NCBI GenBank assembly: GCA_023666975.1
Contig: JAMPAW010000141.1
Span: 1 to 8,915, forward strand
From: Clostridium sp.
GTDB lineage: Bacteria > Bacillota_A > Clostridia > Lachnospirales > Lachnospiraceae
Direction: 5' to 3'
DNA: 8,915 nucleotides
Shown here: positions 6,160 to 8,915 of the stretch, piece by piece
Layout of the letters: every line of letters begins with the position of its first letter
Numbering within the stretch: the stretch's first letter is position 1
Program-made: the position numbers and the translations under genes
Notes under the pieces: generated by a model
What the model was told of the DNA's origin: nothing
Databases searched by the model: none
The model's input: the letters and a program-made list of their open reading frames with translations, nothing else

Positions 6160-8915
6160 ATGAGCCAGAAGATGATCAATTTGATTTTTGCCGTTCTGCT
6201 TGTGATAGTAGGCGCATATTTTTTGCTCGGAGAGCTTTTGCTGCCGTCCGATAAACTCGACAACTACTCCGTGTGTACGGAGTACAGCGGGGAGTGGAAG
6301 CGGATTCTGCCGGATGGAACGACTGATGCGGTGACAATGCCCGGAAAGTGCGTGGCAGGGCGAAACGAGACGGTCGTTGTGGAGACGGAACTGCCGGACA
6401 ATATTGCGAACGGGCGGTATCTCTGTTTTCGCAGCGCAAAGCAGGATATGCGCTTTTTCATTGACGGGCAGCTTCGGAACGAGTATTCTACAAAGGAGAG
6501 CAGGCTGTTTGGCAGAATGAGTGCGGCAGCGTATGTTTTTTTGGAAATGAATGAGGAGGATGCCGGGAAAGTACTCCGTGTGGAGCTGTGTACAGACTCC
6601 TCGTATTCGGGTGTTTTTTATACCGTTTACTATGGAACCCCGATGGGTGTGTGGAAATATTTTTTTAAACAGTTTGGATTGGAGCTTATTGTTGCATTTG
6701 TCACGCTGATGCTCAGTATTGTCGCTATTATCGCAAGCGTGGCGCTGCGTTTTTGTTATCACAGAAAGGTGCCGCTGGAATATCTGGGCTGGGGGATTTT
6801 AGTTGCCGCGGTCTGGCTCATTACCAATTCTTCATTCCGGCAGCTCATTTTTCCGAACCTTTCCATTGTCAATGACATTACCTTTATCATGATTATGCTT
6901 TTGTCCCTGCCGTATCTTCTCTATATGAATGAGGTGCAAAAAGGACACTACAAATGGGCCTATCAGATTTTGGAGGGCATTGTTATTGTCAATTTCTTTG
7001 TCTGTTCTGCGCTGCATATGACGGGGATTTGTGATTTTACCGATACGATTAGTTACATATCTGCATTTTGCATTATTTCTATTATATTGTTGATTGTGAC
7101 CATTCTTCTGGATATACGGAGCGGATTGATCCGGGAGTACCGGTTTGTCGCAGTGGGAATGTCCGGCGTGTGCGTGGCAGCCTTTATACAGATTATTTTC
7201 TATTTCCACAAAAGTAATTTGTTTAACGGCATGATTCTGGCGCTAGGACTGATTTTCCTTTTGATATTTTCTACGATCAGCACGATATATGAAATCATGG
7301 GTATGGAACGGGAAAAACAGCAGGCGATGCAGGCAAGCGAATCAAAGGGAAGGTTCCTTGCAAATATGTCCCATGAGATACGGACGCCGATTCATGCAGT
7401 TCTCGGCATGGATGCGATGATTTTGCGGGAGAGCAGTGAGGCGCGGATCCGAGAGTATGCGCTGGATATCCAGAATGCGGGGCAGACATTGCTTTCTCTC
7501 ATTAATGATATCCTGGATTTGTCCAAGATAGAATCCGGAAAACTGGAAATCCTCCCAGCGGAATATGATTTGAGCAGCCTGATTCATGATGTTGTGAATA
7601 TGCTTAAGATGAAGGCGAAGGACAAGGGGCTGTCACTGGAACTTTCCGTGAACGAAAGCCTGCCGTCGGGATTGTGGGGTGATGACGTCCGAATCCGCCA
7701 GATATTGGTCAACCTGATGACGAATGCAGTGAAGTATACCGAAAGCGGCAGCGTGACACTTACGGTTGACGGAGTTGTTCATCCGAACAGCGTGAGCCTG
7801 ACCTTTCGGGTTGCAGATACGGGTGTCGGAATCCGTGAGGAGGATATCGAAAAGCTGTATCGTGAATTTGAGCGGATTGAGGAACAGAGAAACCGGGCGA
7901 TAGAGGGAACCGGCCTTGGCATCAATATTGTCACGCAGCTATTGGAGAAAATGGGGAGCAGGCTGCAGGTGGAGAGCGAATATGGGAAAGGCTCCGTTTT
8001 TTCTTTTGTGCTGGAACAGGAAATCCGAAATCCCGAGCCGGTTGGCGATCTGGAACAGAGAATTAGAAATCAGGCGGAGGCGTACACTTATCAGGCGATG
8101 TTTGCGGCTCCCGAAGCGCATATACTCGTTGTGGACGATAATGCGGTAAACCGCAGGGTATTTGTAAAACTATTGGAGGCAACGCAGGTACAGATTGATG
8201 AAGCTGGCGGCGGAAAGGAATGTCTGGAGCTTGTACAGAAGAATACATATGATTTGATTTTTCTTGACCATATGATGCCCGACATGGACGGTATTGCTGT
8301 ACTGCACGAAATGAAGAAACGGGGCAATCTGGATGCACCGGTCATTGCGCTGACGGCGAATGCCGTAACCGGAGCAAAGGAAATGTATCTAAAGGAAGGA
8401 TTTCGGGATTTCCTCTCCAAACCGGTCAATCCAGAAAAATTGGAAAAAATGATTATGAGATTCCTTCCGCAGGACAAATTAATGGACGGTCAGGCAGTGC
8501 CGGCAGCTTCCCGGAAACAGGCGGGTACAGCGGTGGAAGAGACTCCATTGCCCGAATTGGAAGGGCTTGACTGGAATTATGCACAGCTTTATCTGAAGGA
8601 TAAGACGATATTAATGGATACGGTGAATCATTTTTACCGGACAGCAGAGGAGGAGGCAGCGCAGCTTGGGCAGTTTTTTGAAGTGATTTGCAAGGCGGAA
8701 ATGGCAGACGAAGAACGGCTTGCCCAATACCGGATTAAGGTACATTCGATGAAAAACTCAGCGGCGATGATTGGAGCCGTTTCCCTTTCCGGTGTAGCGA
8801 AAATGCTTGAGTATGCAGCCAGGGATGGGAAAGTTGATGTGATTAAGAACCTTACCCCGCTGTTTCTTCAGGAATGGGCGCATATGAAAGAGATTTTGGA
8901 GCCGGTTTCCGAGTC
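6160..8915 (+). CDS. 7TMR-DISM-like hybrid sensor histidine kinase (HisKA-HATPase-REC-Hpt), 3' partial
   Basis: The frame stays open for 918 codons to the right edge, with no stop or frameshift. Order: one N-terminal membrane helix (about 6-28); an extracytoplasmic beta-rich domain (about 30-165) with YSGEWKRILPDG, MPGKC, FFIDGQLR and YSGVFYTVYYGTP, probably a ligand-binding jelly-roll; seven membrane helices (about 172-378); a short coiled linker; HisKA with the phosphorylated His405 in MSHEIRTPIHAVLG; HATPase_c with N box Asn522, G1 DTGVGI (553-558) and G2 GTGLG (583-587); a receiver with Asp659/Asp660, phospho-acceptor Asp703 (FLDHMMPDMDG), Thr732 and Lys754; and a C-terminal Hpt with His862 in KVHSMKNSAAMIG. 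All phosphorelay residues are present, so phosphate could pass His-Asp-His to a response regulator outside the window. The extracellular domain points to sensing of an external small molecule, perhaps a sugar, but the ligand is unknown. It lies beyond a terminator and is likely its own transcription unit. Confidence 0.93.
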   Translation, partial: MSQKMINLIFAVLLVIVGAYFLLGELLLPSDKLDNYSVCTEYSGEWKRILPDGTTDAVTMPGKCVAGRNETVVVETELPDNIANGRYLCFRSAKQDMRFFIDGQLRNEYSTKESRLFGRMSAAAYVFLEMNEEDAGKVLRVELCTDSSYSGVFYTVYYGTPMGVWKYFFKQFGLELIVAFVTLMLSIVAIIASVALRFCYHRKVPLEYLGWGILVAAVWLITNSSFRQLIFPNLSIVNDITFIMIMLLSLPYLLYMNEVQKGHYKWAYQILEGIVIVNFFVCSALHMTGICDFTDTISYISAFCIISIILLIVTILLDIRSGLIREYRFVAVGMSGVCVAAFIQIIFYFHKSNLFNGMILALGLIFLLIFSTISTIYEIMGMEREKQQAMQASESKGRFLANMSHEIRTPIHAVLGMDAMILRESSEARIREYALDIQNAGQTLLSLINDILDLSKIESGKLEILPAEYDLSSLIHDVVNMLKMKAKDKGLSLELSVNESLPSGLWGDDVRIRQILVNLMTNAVKYTESGSVTLTVDGVVHPNSVSLTFRVADTGVGIREEDIEKLYREFERIEEQRNRAIEGTGLGINIVTQLLEKMGSRLQVESEYGKGSVFSFVLEQEIRNPEPVGDLEQRIRNQAEAYTYQAMFAAPEAHILVVDDNAVNRRVFVKLLEATQVQIDEAGGGKECLELVQKNTYDLIFLDHMMPDMDGIAVLHEMKKRGNLDAPVIALTANAVTGAKEMYLKEGFRDFLSKPVNPEKLEKMIMRFLPQDKLMDGQAVPAASRKQAGTAVEETPLPELEGLDWNYAQLYLKDKTILMDTVNHFYRTAEEEAAQLGQFFEVICKAEMADEERLAQYRIKVHSMKNSAAMIGAVSLSGVAKMLEYAARDGKVDVIKNLTPLFLQEWAHMKEILEPVSE

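Noticed and set aside
5610..6263. Minus-strand open frame of 217 codons
   Set aside because: Antisense to the end of the AstE-like paralogue and crossing its terminator; no recognisable domain.
6001..6762. Long minus-strand open frame of 253 codons over the intergenic region and kinase start
   Set aside because: It is antisense to the well-supported kinase, its protein is rich in His, Arg and Cys as shadow frames are, and no ribosome site or family signature is seen.
7916..8149. Plus-strand open frame of 77 codons inside the kinase
   Set aside because: Out of frame with HATPase and REC coding sequence that is clearly real; Arg/Trp-rich shadow.
1..8915. CRISPR arrays, tRNA or rRNA genes, insertion sequences, att sites
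   Set aside because: I saw no spaced direct repeats, no tRNA-like cloverleaf in the gaps, and no transposase or integrase motifs.

Overview
The window reads as chromosome of a Gram-positive gut-type anaerobe, most likely a Lachnospiraceae/Clostridia member. The grounds are strong AGGAGG-type ribosome sites, a near-consensus sigma-A promoter, moderate GC, protein flavour, and a 7TM hybrid histidine kinase of the kind common in that family. The species cannot be fixed from the sequence. All supported genes are on the + strand, and no stretch over 300 bases lacks a gene.

Layout. (1) Positions 2-388 hold the C-terminal end of a sugar-type ABC solute-binding lipoprotein, cut by the left edge. (2) Positions 441-1145 hold a stand-alone transglutaminase-like protein. 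(3) A TTGACA-N17-TATACT promoter overlaps its stop codon. It drives a leader of about 95 nt that contains a terminator-like hairpin. (4) Positions 1272-5978 hold a tightly packed five-gene operon: circularly permuted ATP-grasp ligase, alpha-E protein, transglutaminase-like cysteine peptidase, an AstE/AspA-type (M14-like) zinc amidohydrolase, and a paralogue of that amidohydrolase that has lost its metal ligands. Junctions are short overlaps (19, 4 and 8 nt), apart from one 46-nt gap. A stem-loop at 5983-6021 closes the operon. (5) Positions 6160-8915 hold a 7TMR-DISM-like hybrid histidine kinase (HisKA, HATPase, REC, Hpt). It is intact as far as the right edge, where it runs out.

How the genes may work together. 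The ATP-grasp / alpha-E / transglutaminase trio is a conserved neighbourhood predicted by comparative genomics of amidoligases to make or process a peptide-like amide product. It has no firmly assigned substrate that I know of. None of the five operon proteins shows a signal peptide or membrane segment, so the pathway looks cytoplasmic. The ligase would form amide bonds, and the transglutaminase fold and the active AstE-like enzyme would cleave or trim them. The second AstE-like protein keeps the fold but not the catalytic residues, so it is most simply a regulatory or structural partner. The upstream transglutaminase-like gene may add a further hydrolase. The kinase is probably a separate transcription unit, and any link to the operon is only by position.

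The most notable points are the active/inactive AstE-like pair attached to the ATP-grasp system and the promoter-plus-hairpin leader that may control it.
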